From positions 62,001 through 126,000 of the forward strand of contig CALGLU010000021.1 of NCBI GenBank assembly GCA_937959275.1: a stretch of 64,000 nucleotides of DNA, read 5' to 3'. The stretch's first letter is position 1, and each line of letters opens with the position of its first letter. The notes beneath the pieces are model-generated. The model searched no databases. It was not told the DNA's origin and was given only the letters and a program-made list of their open reading frames with translations. The position numbers and the translations under genes were made by a program. This stretch comes from an uncultured Saprospiraceae bacterium (lineage in GTDB: Bacteria > Bacteroidota > Bacteroidia > Chitinophagales > Saprospiraceae). This document shows positions 44,068 through 52,834 of this stretch, piece by piece.

Positions 44068-44898
44068 ATGAGTAAGAAGAGAGTATTGTTCGTAACACAG
44101 GAAATGAATCCTTATACGACCATATCTGATATTTCAGAAATGGTTGCCAAGCTGCCTCAGTCTACACAGGAGAAAGGTATGGAAATTCGAGTACTAATGC
44201 CAAAATATGGTGTTATTAATGAGAGAAGACACAGGTTGCATGAGGTTGTCCGATTGTCAGGTATGAATATCATCGTTGATGACGACGATTTTCCATTAAT
44301 CATAAAAGTAGCCTCGCTTCCTGGTTCTAGATTACAGGTTTATTTTTTAGACAATGAGGAATTTTTTAAGCGCAAGTTTATTTTTGATGATGAAGATGAA
44401 AAACCGTTTGAAGACAATATGGATCGGATGGTTTTCTTTTGCAAAGGTGTGATGGAGACGGTTAAGAAATTCGGCTGGCCGCCAGATTTGATTCACTGTC
44501 ATGGCTGGATGACGAGTCTAGTTCCTCTCTATCTGAAGTCAGTGTATAAGGACGAACCAATCTTTGCACAATCAAAGTTAATATACTCTGCATATAGCAA
44601 TGACTATGAAGATTCCTTTGGCGATAGCTTTTTTGTAAAAGCTCTAATCAATAATTTAGAGGTCTCTCAGTTAGATGCATACAAGCATGAAGGAAAAATA
44701 AGTTTGAATGCAGGTGCAATAACTTATGCTGACGCCGTTATACAAGGGAGCGGAAAATTGAAGAAAAACGTTCTTGATTTGATAGAGTCATCTGACGTTC
44801 CAAAATTGCCAGTTTTGGCGAAAGAAGAATACATGGAGGCTTATATTGAATTTTATCAATCATTGATGCCAATTGAAGAGACAGACAATCCTGAATAG
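44068..44898 (+). CDS. Short glycogen/starch synthase (GT5 N-terminal domain)
   Basis: 276 residues from ATG 44068. It corresponds to the N-terminal Rossmann domain of GT5 glycogen synthases: KRVLFVTQEMNPYTTISDIS, LMPKYGVINERRHRLHEVVR, DLIHCHGWMTSLVPLYLK. It lacks the C-terminal ADP-glucose-binding domain, and KxGGL is changed. This short form is normal in Bacteroidota, where it precedes a DUF4270 gene and glmS, so it is not a truncation. Catalytic activity is doubtful. An upstream TTG (44035) in the promoter is not the start. Confidence 0.85.
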   Translation: MSKKRVLFVTQEMNPYTTISDISEMVAKLPQSTQEKGMEIRVLMPKYGVINERRHRLHEVVRLSGMNIIVDDDDFPLIIKVASLPGSRLQVYFLDNEEFFKRKFIFDDEDEKPFEDNMDRMVFFCKGVMETVKKFGWPPDLIHCHGWMTSLVPLYLKSVYKDEPIFAQSKLIYSAYSNDYEDSFGDSFFVKALINNLEVSQLDAYKHEGKISLNAGAITYADAVIQGSGKLKKNVLDLIESSDVPKLPVLAKEEYMEAYIEFYQSLMPIEETDNPE

Positions 44899-44917
44899 CA
44901 AGAGCTACCATACATAC

Positions 44918-46297
44918 ATGGCAATATCATGCTGGTGTTGCCTCTTTTCCATTATTATTTTAATGAGCAGTTGCGGAGACACGACCCTAGTTGGCTCAGA
45001 TTTATTTGGAGAAGAATCACTAAATGTAACTAGCACTGATACCGTAACCATAAAGGCCAAAACGGTTCCACTGGATTCCATACGTGTGTTTAATGTTGAA
45101 AATGTCAGCAGATCGACATTTTTAATAGGAGTCATTGATGATCCTGTATTTGGTAAAACAACGGCTTCTTTGGTTGCAGATGTCCATTTTGGTGTAGATC
45201 TCAATTCTGGACAATTATTCAAACCAGGTTATCAGGAGGGCGATATTTTGGATTCCATGATCTTATTGTTAGAAATCGATAGTGCTGGTCTCTATGGAGA
45301 CTTGAATACGACATACGATATCGAAGTCTTTCAACTAACAGAGAGTCTTAGATCATTTTCAGATATCTATTCCAATCAGGATTTCAGTTTTGATCCTGAT
45401 CCAATAGCTAGTCGAGAGAATGTTCGAATCTCATTAGACTCTTTATCGCTCTATTACCCATCTTTGGGGACGACTAGACGAGAGAAGGCGCAAATAAGAA
45501 TTCCATTGGGAGAGGCTGTGTCTAGTTTCTTATTTGAAGACTTAAGAGCGATTGAAACAAATGAGGATTTTATTCAAGAATTTTATGGTATTCGTGTCGA
45601 AGCGACGCCTTCAAATGACAATGCCATGTTTGGTGTCAATATCGCATCAAACTTTTTCAATAGTAGAATACAAAGCTATTTTAGTCGAGCTGATACGACT
45701 CTACTCTTTGAATATCCGTTAAATGACTTAACGACGAATACTAATTTGGGTAGAAAATTTTCAGACATTGAGCTGGATAATTCTTCAGCCATGATCAGTG
45801 ATTTCTTTGGAGACGAATCGGCAGGAGATAGTTTGCTATTTGTTCAATCATTATTAGGGACAAATGTTGAATTGGATTTTTCATCCATTATTAATAATGA
45901 CTTTTTAATCAATCAGGCAATATTAGAAATGACAGTCGCGGTCCTACCAGAAGATGATCTCGAATTAAATCCGCCTATTGATCTATTGGTATTATCCACA
46001 ATAGGAGATGATGGAGAGCTCGATATCATAGCGGAGATCTCGGAGGGATTAGTATTTAATCAACTCGATATCTATTTTGGAGGAGAAGTAGAGCAGAATG
46101 TAGTGAATGATAGGAATATGTTTCAGTATCAGATGAACATTACAAGATCTCTTATTGAAATATCCAATGGCAATTTGCCAGATAAACTCATTGTAACGCC
46201 ATTGTCAAGAAATGAAAGTGCTAAACGAACCATTATATATGGTCCCGGGCATGCTGAATTTCCTTTAAAATTGACCTTGTCCGTAACAAGCTTATAA
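44918..46297 (+). CDS. DUF4270 lipoprotein
   Basis: 459 residues from ATG 44918 (MAISCWCCLFSIIILMSSCG), with the lipobox Cys at residue 19. A longer frame from 44873 overlaps the previous gene and spoils the signal. The body is beta-rich, with family phrases STFLIGVIDDPVFGKTTASL, DSMILLLEIDS and FYGIRVEATPSNDN. Function of DUF4270 is unknown; conserved linkage to glycogen synthase-like and glmS genes hints at a role in envelope sugar metabolism. Confidence 0.88.
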   Translation: MAISCWCCLFSIIILMSSCGDTTLVGSDLFGEESLNVTSTDTVTIKAKTVPLDSIRVFNVENVSRSTFLIGVIDDPVFGKTTASLVADVHFGVDLNSGQLFKPGYQEGDILDSMILLLEIDSAGLYGDLNTTYDIEVFQLTESLRSFSDIYSNQDFSFDPDPIASRENVRISLDSLSLYYPSLGTTRREKAQIRIPLGEAVSSFLFEDLRAIETNEDFIQEFYGIRVEATPSNDNAMFGVNIASNFFNSRIQSYFSRADTTLLFEYPLNDLTTNTNLGRKFSDIELDNSSAMISDFFGDESAGDSLLFVQSLLGTNVELDFSSIINNDFLINQAILEMTVAVLPEDDLELNPPIDLLVLSTIGDDGELDIIAEISEGLVFNQLDIYFGGEVEQNVVNDRNMFQYQMNITRSLIEISNGNLPDKLIVTPLSRNESAKRTIIYGPGHAEFPLKLTLSVTSL

Positions 46298-46331
46298 ATT
46301 AACTGAGTAAGATATATAGGTGCGAACATGA

Positions 46332-46601
46332 CGATTGTTCTACAATCTGTACCAAATAAAGGCCAGAAACGCAAAAGTTTTGGTAGTTGTGACAAAAGAT
46401 CAGGAAGAATTGAAAAAAATTGCTGACTTTTGCATCGAAATTCCCGATATCGAGGAAGAATTATCCCCACTTTTATCGGTTATACCTACACAATTATTGG
46501 CTTAAAAATCGCAATGTTTAGAGCTTGTAATTTTAACAACCAAAAATTTAGAAAAATCAGTCACTGTAGAATTTGACAGTGAATTTAAAAAGATATTATG
46601 A
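46332..46601 (+). pseudogene. glmS: Relic of the glmS 3' end (GlmS C-terminus)
   Basis: Reading from about 46332 gives NLYQIKARNAKVLVVVTKDQ, then EELKKIADFCIEIPDIEEEL, SPLLSVIPTQLLA and a TAA at 46503. One base forward, YKIAMFRACN continues, and after a second indel near 46545, NLEKSVTVE. This is the known C-terminal sequence of glutamine-fructose-6-phosphate aminotransferase (LLAYxIAxxRGxNVDxPRNLAKSVTVE). Only about 85 of some 610 codons remain. The final frame ends in ATGA, overlapping the DUF4290 start as an intact operon would. In Bacteroidota glmS usually follows DUF4270, so this is the original place. Confidence 0.88.
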
Positions 46602-47260
46602 CTAATCATGAACCACATTTAATGCAGTACAACTCCCAAAAAGGACTGCTATCGATTCCCGAGTATGGACGCAATGTCCAGAATATGATCGCCTACGCGA
46701 AAACGGTGGACGATCTAGAAAAACGACAACGGATCGTGGAAGGGGTTATCAAATTGATGATGCAAATGAATCCGCACAATAAGAATTTAGCGGATTACAA
46801 ACAACGATTGTGGAAGCACTTATTTCACATTGCAGATTATGATTTGGAAGTACAAGTTCCAGAAGGCATAATTATTACCAGAAAAGAAGAGGACCTTAAA
46901 CCTGAGCCCATGGGCTATCCAGCGTATGAGACTCGATATCGACACTATGGCCATCAAGTGCAAATCCTAATCAAGAAGGCCATCGAAATGGAGGATGAGG
47001 AGAAAAAAGCAGAATTCGTCAGAGTGATTGCAGCTTATATGAAACTTGCCTATAGGACGTGGAATCAAAATGCAAACATCAATGACAATATCATCAAGTC
47101 TGATCTGAAAGAAATTTCTGATAAGCAACTTGAAATGAGTCCGGATGAACCAATTAATTACTTGGCATCGTCCTATACAAAACCTAAGCGCCCGCCGCAA
47201 AACACTAGATCAAATAATAATAGAGGTAAAAAGAAACAATACAAAAAGAAAAGACGTTAG
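46598..47260 (+). CDS. DUF4290 family protein
   Basis: 220 residues. Start MTNHEPHLMQYNSQKGLLSI; family phrases PEYGRNVQNMIAYAKTVDDL, NPHNKNLADYKQRLWKHLFH and PAYETRYRHYGHQV. Helical, cytoplasmic, with a basic Asn/Lys/Arg-rich C-terminal tail (RGKKKQYKKKRR) that may bind nucleic acid. Function unknown; restricted to Bacteroidota. Its ATG overlaps the fossil glmS frame by four bases. Confidence 0.9.
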   Translation: MTNHEPHLMQYNSQKGLLSIPEYGRNVQNMIAYAKTVDDLEKRQRIVEGVIKLMMQMNPHNKNLADYKQRLWKHLFHIADYDLEVQVPEGIIITRKEEDLKPEPMGYPAYETRYRHYGHQVQILIKKAIEMEDEEKKAEFVRVIAAYMKLAYRTWNQNANINDNIIKSDLKEISDKQLEMSPDEPINYLASSYTKPKRPPQNTRSNNNRGKKKQYKKKRR

Positions 47261-47276
47261 TGCCCCTGTAGAAAAC

Positions 47277-47881
47277 ATGCCTTCGTTGGACTCCGATCCC
47301 AAAAACATGCCCTTGTTGGACTCCGATCCAACGAGATTTGATATGTTACAATGCCGTTGGTTCGGCACCCATCAGTGGCTTTGGTTCTTTGAAAAGATGC
47401 CCTCGTTGGACTCTGATCCAACGAGATTTAGTAGGTTACAATGCCGTTGGTTCGGAGACCAACAGCGGCTTGGGTTCTTTTTGAATTATAGAAAAGATGG
47501 CCTCGTTGGACTCTGATCCAATGAGATTTAAAATGTTACAGTGCCGTTGGTTCGGAGACCAACAGCGGCTTGGGTTCTTTTTGAATTATAGAAAAGATGG
47601 CCTCGTTGGACTCTGATCCAATGAGATTTAATATGTTACAGTGCCGTTGGTTCGGAGACCAACAGCGGCTTGGGTTCTTTGAAAAGATGCCCTTGTTGGA
47701 CTCCGATCCAACGAGCTTTAATATGTTACAGTGCCGTTGGTTCGGAGACCAACAGCGGCTTGGGTTCTTTTTGAATTATAGAAAAAAACATGCCCTCGTT
47801 AAACTCCTATCCGTCGAGATTTAGTAGGTTACAATGCCGTTGGTTCGGAGACTAACAGCGGCTTTGATTTTCCTATTCATT
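47277..47881. repeat. Tandem array of double-hairpin units (six full, one partial)
   Basis: Units start near 47306, 47397, 47496, 47596, 47686 and 47789, with a partial one at 47277. Each has two hairpins: CTCGTTGGA/TCCAACGAG, and GCCGTTGGT/ACCAACAGCGGC, followed by TTGGGTTCTTT. Unit length is about 90 or 100 bases depending on the presence of TTGAATTATA. First and last units are most diverged, the central ones nearly identical. The last unit ends at the stop of the convergent hydrolase gene. There are no unique spacers, so this is not a CRISPR. Confidence 0.9.
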
Positions 47882-49040
47882 AGCCTACAAAAGCACGAAT
47901 TCTATCCTTAACATTCTCCCTCAAATTCATATAAAACAAAGCCATATCATGAATATGGTAATTCTCATTTGGCATCAAGCCTAGACGATAGCTTCTAGTG
48001 CGCGGTTCTGAAATGTGCAGAATTCCATTCTCATCCAGTCGAGTTGAACATTCTCCTTCTCTAGGACTATCTAGACTTTCGATTTGAATCCCCATTGGGT
48101 CATCAGAAAAGAAGTTTTGCCAATTGAATTTTGACTCCTTGGTAAAGTTGAGTTTGACAGAGCCAAGATGTTTATCTGCAGATACAAGCTCAGTCGATAC
48201 CTGCCAATTTAAAGGATTGATACTAATGACATCTTTGTGTTTACGATCTTCCCACTTTTCATGGTCAGGATAATAGTGCTGGCAATTATCCCTGTCATGC
48301 AAAGGTCCCCCATTCTCACCAAAGGTATCAAAGGCCACGATACAGCCTGTATCATTATAAGACGTGGCAGCTTTTATCCTGTTTAGGGTACGGCCAATTT
48401 TATCTTTGGGCGTTTGGAATCCAATCAAATAAGCAGCAATTAATTGATCAGCCAACTCTGTCGGGTCAATGATATCTTCTACTAAGCGTAAGCCAAGGAA
48501 GCTGCCTTGACTATGTCCTGCAATGATGAACGGCCGGCCCTTGTTTTCATATTTGATGTAGTGGTTAAAGGCGAGCAGGACATCTTGATACGCTAGATGA
48601 AATGCTGCATGACTATTAGGCGATGCTTCCAAAAATGAATAGAAGGTGACTTGTCTGTATCTAGGCGCAAACACTCTGCAGTTCGCATTAAATATCGATG
48701 CTTGTCCAGGGAGAATCATATGATCCACAAATTCATTCGTACGGGTATGGTCCAATGGTGCATTCCAATGTTCCTTAGAAAAGAGCATAGTTGGATAAAT
48801 GAAAAATACATCTGCTTCAGGTTGAGCCGAGCAATCGTCCACTCCCTCAGGCATTAGCTTTGCTGTGCTATCTTTATCTGGATGAGCAGCCCAATGATTC
48901 AATTGAGTATAATCAGGTGCAGGTGGTGTCAACGATTCATTAAAAGAGTGGGTAGGCTTAATTTTTTGACGGAGCATAGTCATTGCTATTTTTCGTTTTA
49001 CAGTTTTCTTTAGGTGTGTTACAGAGCTTTTCAAAGACAT
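47880..49040 (-). CDS. DUF3089 alpha/beta hydrolase
   Basis: 386 residues. The DUF3089 signatures are ADVFFIYPTMLF, APRYRQVTFYSFLE and the nucleophile elbow IIAGHSQGSFLGLRL (Ser near 177). A basic N-terminal stretch precedes; no clear signal peptide. It is probably a lipase or esterase-like enzyme with unknown substrate. The C-terminal domain is beta-rich with RSYRLGLMPNENYHIHDMAL. The stop lies at the edge of the hairpin array. Confidence 0.85.
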   Translation of the reverse strand: MSLKSSVTHLKKTVKRKIAMTMLRQKIKPTHSFNESLTPPAPDYTQLNHWAAHPDKDSTAKLMPEGVDDCSAQPEADVFFIYPTMLFSKEHWNAPLDHTRTNEFVDHMILPGQASIFNANCRVFAPRYRQVTFYSFLEASPNSHAAFHLAYQDVLLAFNHYIKYENKGRPFIIAGHSQGSFLGLRLVEDIIDPTELADQLIAAYLIGFQTPKDKIGRTLNRIKAATSYNDTGCIVAFDTFGENGGPLHDRDNCQHYYPDHEKWEDRKHKDVISINPLNWQVSTELVSADKHLGSVKLNFTKESKFNWQNFFSDDPMGIQIESLDSPREGECSTRLDENGILHISEPRTRSYRLGLMPNENYHIHDMALFYMNLRENVKDRIRAFVG

Positions 49041-49130
49041 AATGTTGGCAAAATAACGAAAATCATTGCTCTAAGTTTTCGAAAATTCAACACTTCTTCT
49101 GTCGGTTAGATCAAACTTGGTATTTTCGTC

Positions 49131-51032
49131 TTGAACTTGAGACGAGACATCATATATACGATCGGATTATTGTGCATGTTATATAGCATCACGACTCTTG
49201 GCTATTGTGATCCTTTGGGAACCGTACAAAGTGATCGGGTAGCAAACTATACCATGGTTTTAGATCTGGATCATAACAAGAAGATGGCGACTGGTACCTC
49301 CAGAATCGTTTGGCATAATCCATCTAACCAGTCAGTGCGAGAGCTGAAAATGTATATGTACCTCAATTCGTTTAAGGACATGAATTCGACTTGGCTCAAA
49401 CCGACACGAGGACAAGTCTTTGGCTCACCACTGGGCGAACGAGAAGAGCATGAATGGGGATTCGTGACGATTGATAGCATCGGGATCGATGGTGGAGCTA
49501 GCCTGACAGAAGGGATTCGGTATATTCAGGAAGATGGTAACGAGGATGATCAATCTGTCCTGTTGATACCACTACCACGGGCAGTGCGGGGAGGAGATTC
49601 GATTGTCATTAATTTGAATTTTAGAGCTAAGCTGCCAAAGACAATTGCACGGTCTGGCTATGGTGGGAATGACTTTCACCTATTTGTGCATTGGTATCCA
49701 AAGCTCGGGGTTTACGAACAAAATATAGATGGAGAATGGGGCTGGAATTGCCATCAATTTATGCAGAGCACAGAGTTTTATGGAGACTTTGGTGTGTATG
49801 ATGTGATGATGACCTGTGCGCAGGAACTTGTGTTAGGCGCGTCAGGTTGTTTGCTGTCAGAAACGACCAATCCGGATGGTACCAAAACGATTCGGTATCT
49901 CGCTGAAGATGTCATTGATTTTGCTTGGTGTGTCTCACCTGAATTAGAAGAATATATTGATCAATGGGAAGATGTGCAAATTAAGCTGTTGGTGCCAAGA
50001 GATCATTGTGCGATGGCTGACCGCTATATGATTGCGATGAAACATGCCTTGCAATATTTTAATGATCATTTAGGTAAATACCCGTATCCTGGAATCACCT
50101 TGATGGATCCACCGTTTCATTCTCTGCGCAATGGATTTATGGAATATCCAACCTTTGCGACAGCGGGCACAGTGTATGGGATGCCGCGTTGGTTTAGAGG
50201 TTCAGAGTCACTAGCTGTACATGAATTTTCTCATCAATTTTTCATGGGTGTTTTGGCATCAAATGAAAAAGAAGAGGCTTGGTTAGATGAAGGCTTTGTG
50301 ACCTATTATGAAGATCGGATTATGGAAAGTCTCTTTTCAGAACACAGCTCTCAAATAGATGTATTAGGGTTTAAATATGGCAATAGTGATTTGTCTAGAC
50401 AAGAATATGTGGGGATGCGTGACCATAGTAATACAGCGATAGCGCGGCCAGGCTGGGAGTTGTCAGGAGATTATAAAGGTATTGTTTATGCTAAGACAGC
50501 AAGTATGCTTAAGACGCTGGAGAACTATATTGGTCGAGATCAGATGGATGAGATGATGCGGGGCTATTATGAGCAGTATAAGTTTACACATCCGCGGCGG
50601 GCAGATTTTATGGGTGTTGTAGAGGACTATTTATCAGAGCATGTGACAGCAGTTGAGAAAGCACAATATCTTAGATTTATAAATCAATGTTTGGATAGCT
50701 CTGATACGGCGGATTATTCTGTAGTAGACCTGACTGGCAATGGGGTTGATATACTACGCAAAGGTGAACTCCAATTACCAGTTGTGATAGAAGCCGTTTT
50801 GGAGAATGGGGAGACAGTGCGCGAAGTGTGGCAGAATGATACCAACTCCTTACACCTTGACTATGAAGATGATGTCGTGTCAGTTGAGATAGACCCTGAT
50901 GGGCAATTTGTGATGGACTTAAATGTCACAAACAACAGCTACACAAGGGAGAAAACTAAATTTACAAGATACTTGACGAAGGGTATGAATTGGGTTCAAC
51001 ATATTTTACAATCAACGAGTTTTCTCTTATGA
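49131..51032 (+). CDS. M1 family (aminopeptidase N-like) metallopeptidase
   Basis: 633 residues. Signal peptide-like start (MNLRRDIIYTIGLLCMLYSI), N-terminal beta domain, and a catalytic domain with the zinc site HEFSHQ (about 364) and the second Glu in WLDEGFVTYYED 18 residues on. A GxMEN-like motif appears as NGFMEYP. No ATG fits: the frame opens at 49110, and TTG at 49131 or 49137 gives the signal peptide; ATG 49176 would cut it. The stop overlaps the next gene's ATG (ATGATG). Confidence 0.85.
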   Translation: MNLRRDIIYTIGLLCMLYSITTLGYCDPLGTVQSDRVANYTMVLDLDHNKKMATGTSRIVWHNPSNQSVRELKMYMYLNSFKDMNSTWLKPTRGQVFGSPLGEREEHEWGFVTIDSIGIDGGASLTEGIRYIQEDGNEDDQSVLLIPLPRAVRGGDSIVINLNFRAKLPKTIARSGYGGNDFHLFVHWYPKLGVYEQNIDGEWGWNCHQFMQSTEFYGDFGVYDVMMTCAQELVLGASGCLLSETTNPDGTKTIRYLAEDVIDFAWCVSPELEEYIDQWEDVQIKLLVPRDHCAMADRYMIAMKHALQYFNDHLGKYPYPGITLMDPPFHSLRNGFMEYPTFATAGTVYGMPRWFRGSESLAVHEFSHQFFMGVLASNEKEEAWLDEGFVTYYEDRIMESLFSEHSSQIDVLGFKYGNSDLSRQEYVGMRDHSNTAIARPGWELSGDYKGIVYAKTASMLKTLENYIGRDQMDEMMRGYYEQYKFTHPRRADFMGVVEDYLSEHVTAVEKAQYLRFINQCLDSSDTADYSVVDLTGNGVDILRKGELQLPVVIEAVLENGETVREVWQNDTNSLHLDYEDDVVSVEIDPDGQFVMDLNVTNNSYTREKTKFTRYLTKGMNWVQHILQSTSFLL

Positions 51033-51862
51033 TGGCATCCCTACTTTTTGGTATTAAGTATGCCTTGCGTCATTGGAAAATTGCGGGATTGATATTTGTG
51101 ATTCAATTAATAGGTGCAGCATTTGTAGGGCTCTTATTTCAAAAGGATTTATCGACTCATTTAGGTCATTCATTAGCAGGACGCTTAATGGAAGAAGGTT
51201 TTAATTTTGCTGTTTTTAAAGACCTGACGAGATCAATCCCTGATGCGTTGTCAGGAGTGACTACAGGGTTTTTAGTTGTGCTCATCATCTTCTTGTTTTT
51301 ATCTATTTTTTTACAAGGAGGAGCGATTAAATCCTTAGTTGACAATGACTCCAAGGCGATGTCAATCTTGCGCAACGGTAAGCGTTATTTCTTTCCGTTT
51401 TTATTGGTTGCATTTATTAGTTTGCTTGTCTTGATTATATGCACAGCTGTACTTTGGTTTCCTTTGCTTAGTAATTTTCTTCCGTTAAATGAAAGTTTGG
51501 AGTCAGACAGGCTCTTCTTTTATTTGTTATATGCTGTTTTGCTATTGTATCTTTTTCTAGTGGCTTTGATTGTAAGCTGGTCTATTAATACCAGAATTAA
51601 TTATGCTGTCTTACATGAATCGATTTGGGCATCAATGAAGGCCGGTGTGAGTTGGACAGTCAAAAAAGCACTTCCGTTAGGCTTGGTATTTTTCTTCTTT
51701 TTGGGGATTGGCTTATTGTTTATGTTTTTGAATGTGAAGCTGGATAAGATTGATTCTATTTGGGTAGCGTTTTTTGGATCCTTGGTGTTTTTGTTTGGTC
51801 GGTTAGTTGCTCGTTTATGGTATTATGGGACTTTGGCGTATTATGCGTCTGCGATCAGGTGA
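51029..51862 (+). CDS. Unknown multi-pass membrane protein
   Basis: 277 residues from ATG 51029, which overlaps the M1 peptidase stop in ATGA; a 13-residue longer frame overlaps the peptidase gene further. Six hydrophobic segments (about 20-40, 85-110, 130-155, 175-200, 220-240 and 245-262) and positive loops. No family recognised. Translational coupling suggests that it works with the M1 peptidase. Confidence 0.65.
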   Translation: MMASLLFGIKYALRHWKIAGLIFVIQLIGAAFVGLLFQKDLSTHLGHSLAGRLMEEGFNFAVFKDLTRSIPDALSGVTTGFLVVLIIFLFLSIFLQGGAIKSLVDNDSKAMSILRNGKRYFFPFLLVAFISLLVLIICTAVLWFPLLSNFLPLNESLESDRLFFYLLYAVLLLYLFLVALIVSWSINTRINYAVLHESIWASMKAGVSWTVKKALPLGLVFFFFLGIGLLFMFLNVKLDKIDSIWVAFFGSLVFLFGRLVARLWYYGTLAYYASAIR

Positions 51863-51875
51863 GAGGTTTTTTTAC

Positions 51876-51900
51876 CACATAGACACATAGAGCACATAGA
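51876..51900. repeat. Copy of the CACATAG dispersed repeat
   Basis: CACATAGACACATAGAGC followed by ACATAG lies directly after the membrane protein gene. Related copies are at 787-804 and, inverted, at 56244-56259. Confidence 0.55.
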
Positions 51901-51949
51901 ATTTCGTGCTACATTTCCTGTTTGATGCTGACGTTGAAAATAAATTGAA

Positions 51950-52120
51950 ATGGCAATTAAGATTGTAGGTTTATTACTTATACCCTTAGGTATCTATTTC
52001 ATTATATACACAGCAATTCATGAGTATGAAACACATGAGATGTATCAAAAAGTTCGATTTTTCAATGCTGGTGTATTTACTATTGTATTAGGTATTGCTT
52101 TATTACTGGGAGAGGTTTGA
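51950..52120 (+). CDS. Small two-helix membrane protein
   Basis: A 56-codon gene: ATG 51950, TGA 52118-52120. It encodes MAIKIVGLLLIPLGIYFIIY, a short hydrophilic stretch with HEYETHEMYQKVRFF, and a second helix FTIVLGIALLLGEV. Two transmembrane helices with a charged loop is a protein-like pattern unlikely in random frames. Family unknown. Confidence 0.5.
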   Translation: MAIKIVGLLLIPLGIYFIIYTAIHEYETHEMYQKVRFFNAGVFTIVLGIALLLGEV

Positions 52121-52255
52121 AATTTATATTGGGTAAAACACATTCACAAGATTAAAGCTAGGTTTAAGAATTATGGATTCAGATCAATCTTTGTTTGTGC
52201 ACAAGGAATGACTTTAAATGATTATTGGACACTGCGGTTTAATTAGAGCTGAGAC

Positions 52256-52506
52256 TCAGTATATATCTTTTCGATGTCCGACCTTAAATACATGAACAAA
52301 TAAAATATGATCCTCAATTGTGTACAAGACTCTGTAATTGCCAACACGTATTCGATATTGGTCTTTAGTCCCAGATAACTTGATGCATCCTTTTGGTCTT
52401 GAGTTATCCTTTAAATTGTAGATTTTTCAGTTAGTCTGATGGCTTCTGTTGTAGGAATTTTTGCAAGTTCTTTTAAAGCTGATCTTACAATCTGTACTTT
52501 ATACAT
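52256..52506 (-). pseudogene. RelE/ParE-type toxin gene with a one-base frameshift
   Basis: ATG 52506 begins MYKVQIVRSALKELAKIPTT then EAIRLTEKS and a TAA. Adding one A to the run of five at 52423-52427 gives EKIYNLKDNSRPKGCIKLSG, then QYRIRVGNYRVLYTIED and VFKVGHRKDIY, ending at TGA 52256. This is a complete RelE-type ribosome-dependent RNase fold, with the conserved GxYRVxYxI and VGHRxDxY. The start overlaps the antitoxin end by 8 bases. Only about 30 N-terminal residues can be made as it stands. Confidence 0.85.
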
Positions 52507-52696
52507 ACTTATCCAAATTCCCGGTGTCTTTAAGTTCTAATAAAACGTCTTCTATTGGATATGATTTTTCACCTTTTCGGGATTCAATAGTAAGGCTATC
52601 TAAGATGTCTTCTACAACAGATCCGTGTTTATCTAAATCGATTTGGATGTATTTTTTATTATTCTTTTCGTCTGTCAGATAAAATATTCCTTCCAT
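52499..52696 (-). CDS. Antitoxin of a RelE-type toxin-antitoxin pair
   Basis: 65 residues (MEGIFYLTDEKNNKKYIQID ... LLELKDTGNLDKYV). Acidic, small, with a beta-strand start and a helical C-terminus like the toxin-wrapping tail of YefM/RelB-type antitoxins. Recognised mainly by its 8-base overlap with the toxin gene. With the toxin frameshifted, it may be an orphan that could neutralise related toxins. Confidence 0.7.
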   Translation of the reverse strand: MEGIFYLTDEKNNKKYIQIDLDKHGSVVEDILDSLTIESRKGEKSYPIEDVLLELKDTGNLDKYV

Positions 52697-52796
52697 TTGA
52701 GTAAAATTTATATTTCATTAAAGAAAACGCTTTTATAGTCCATAAGATTCAATAGAAAAGAACTTTCAAATTAGTATTATTAAATCAGACATGCCG

Positions 52797-52827
52797 TTGA
52801 GACATGTCAGCAGATAACTTATCTTTG
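52797..52827 (+). promoter_or_regulatory. Promoter of mnmG (TTG ... TATCTTTG)
   Basis: TTG at 52797-52799, a 20-base spacer and TATCTTTG at 52820-52827 match the Bacteroidota -33/-7 consensus and spacing. The leader to ATG 52835 is very short, possibly leaderless or nearly so. Confidence 0.65.
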
Positions 52828-52834
52828 CAGCCTT

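Noticed and set aside
44068-44898. Truncated (pseudogene) glycogen synthase
   Set aside because: The one-domain form is usual in Bacteroidota and the reading frame is intact with a good promoter.
47145-47824. Open frames reading MPSLDSDP...LQCRWFGDQQRLGFF repeats
   Set aside because: They are translations of the non-coding double-hairpin array; the periodic peptide mirrors the DNA repeat, frames shift between units, and no start or composition supports a protein.
47277-47881. CRISPR array
   Set aside because: Units of 90-100 bases are repeated over their full length without unique spacers, and no cas gene is nearby.
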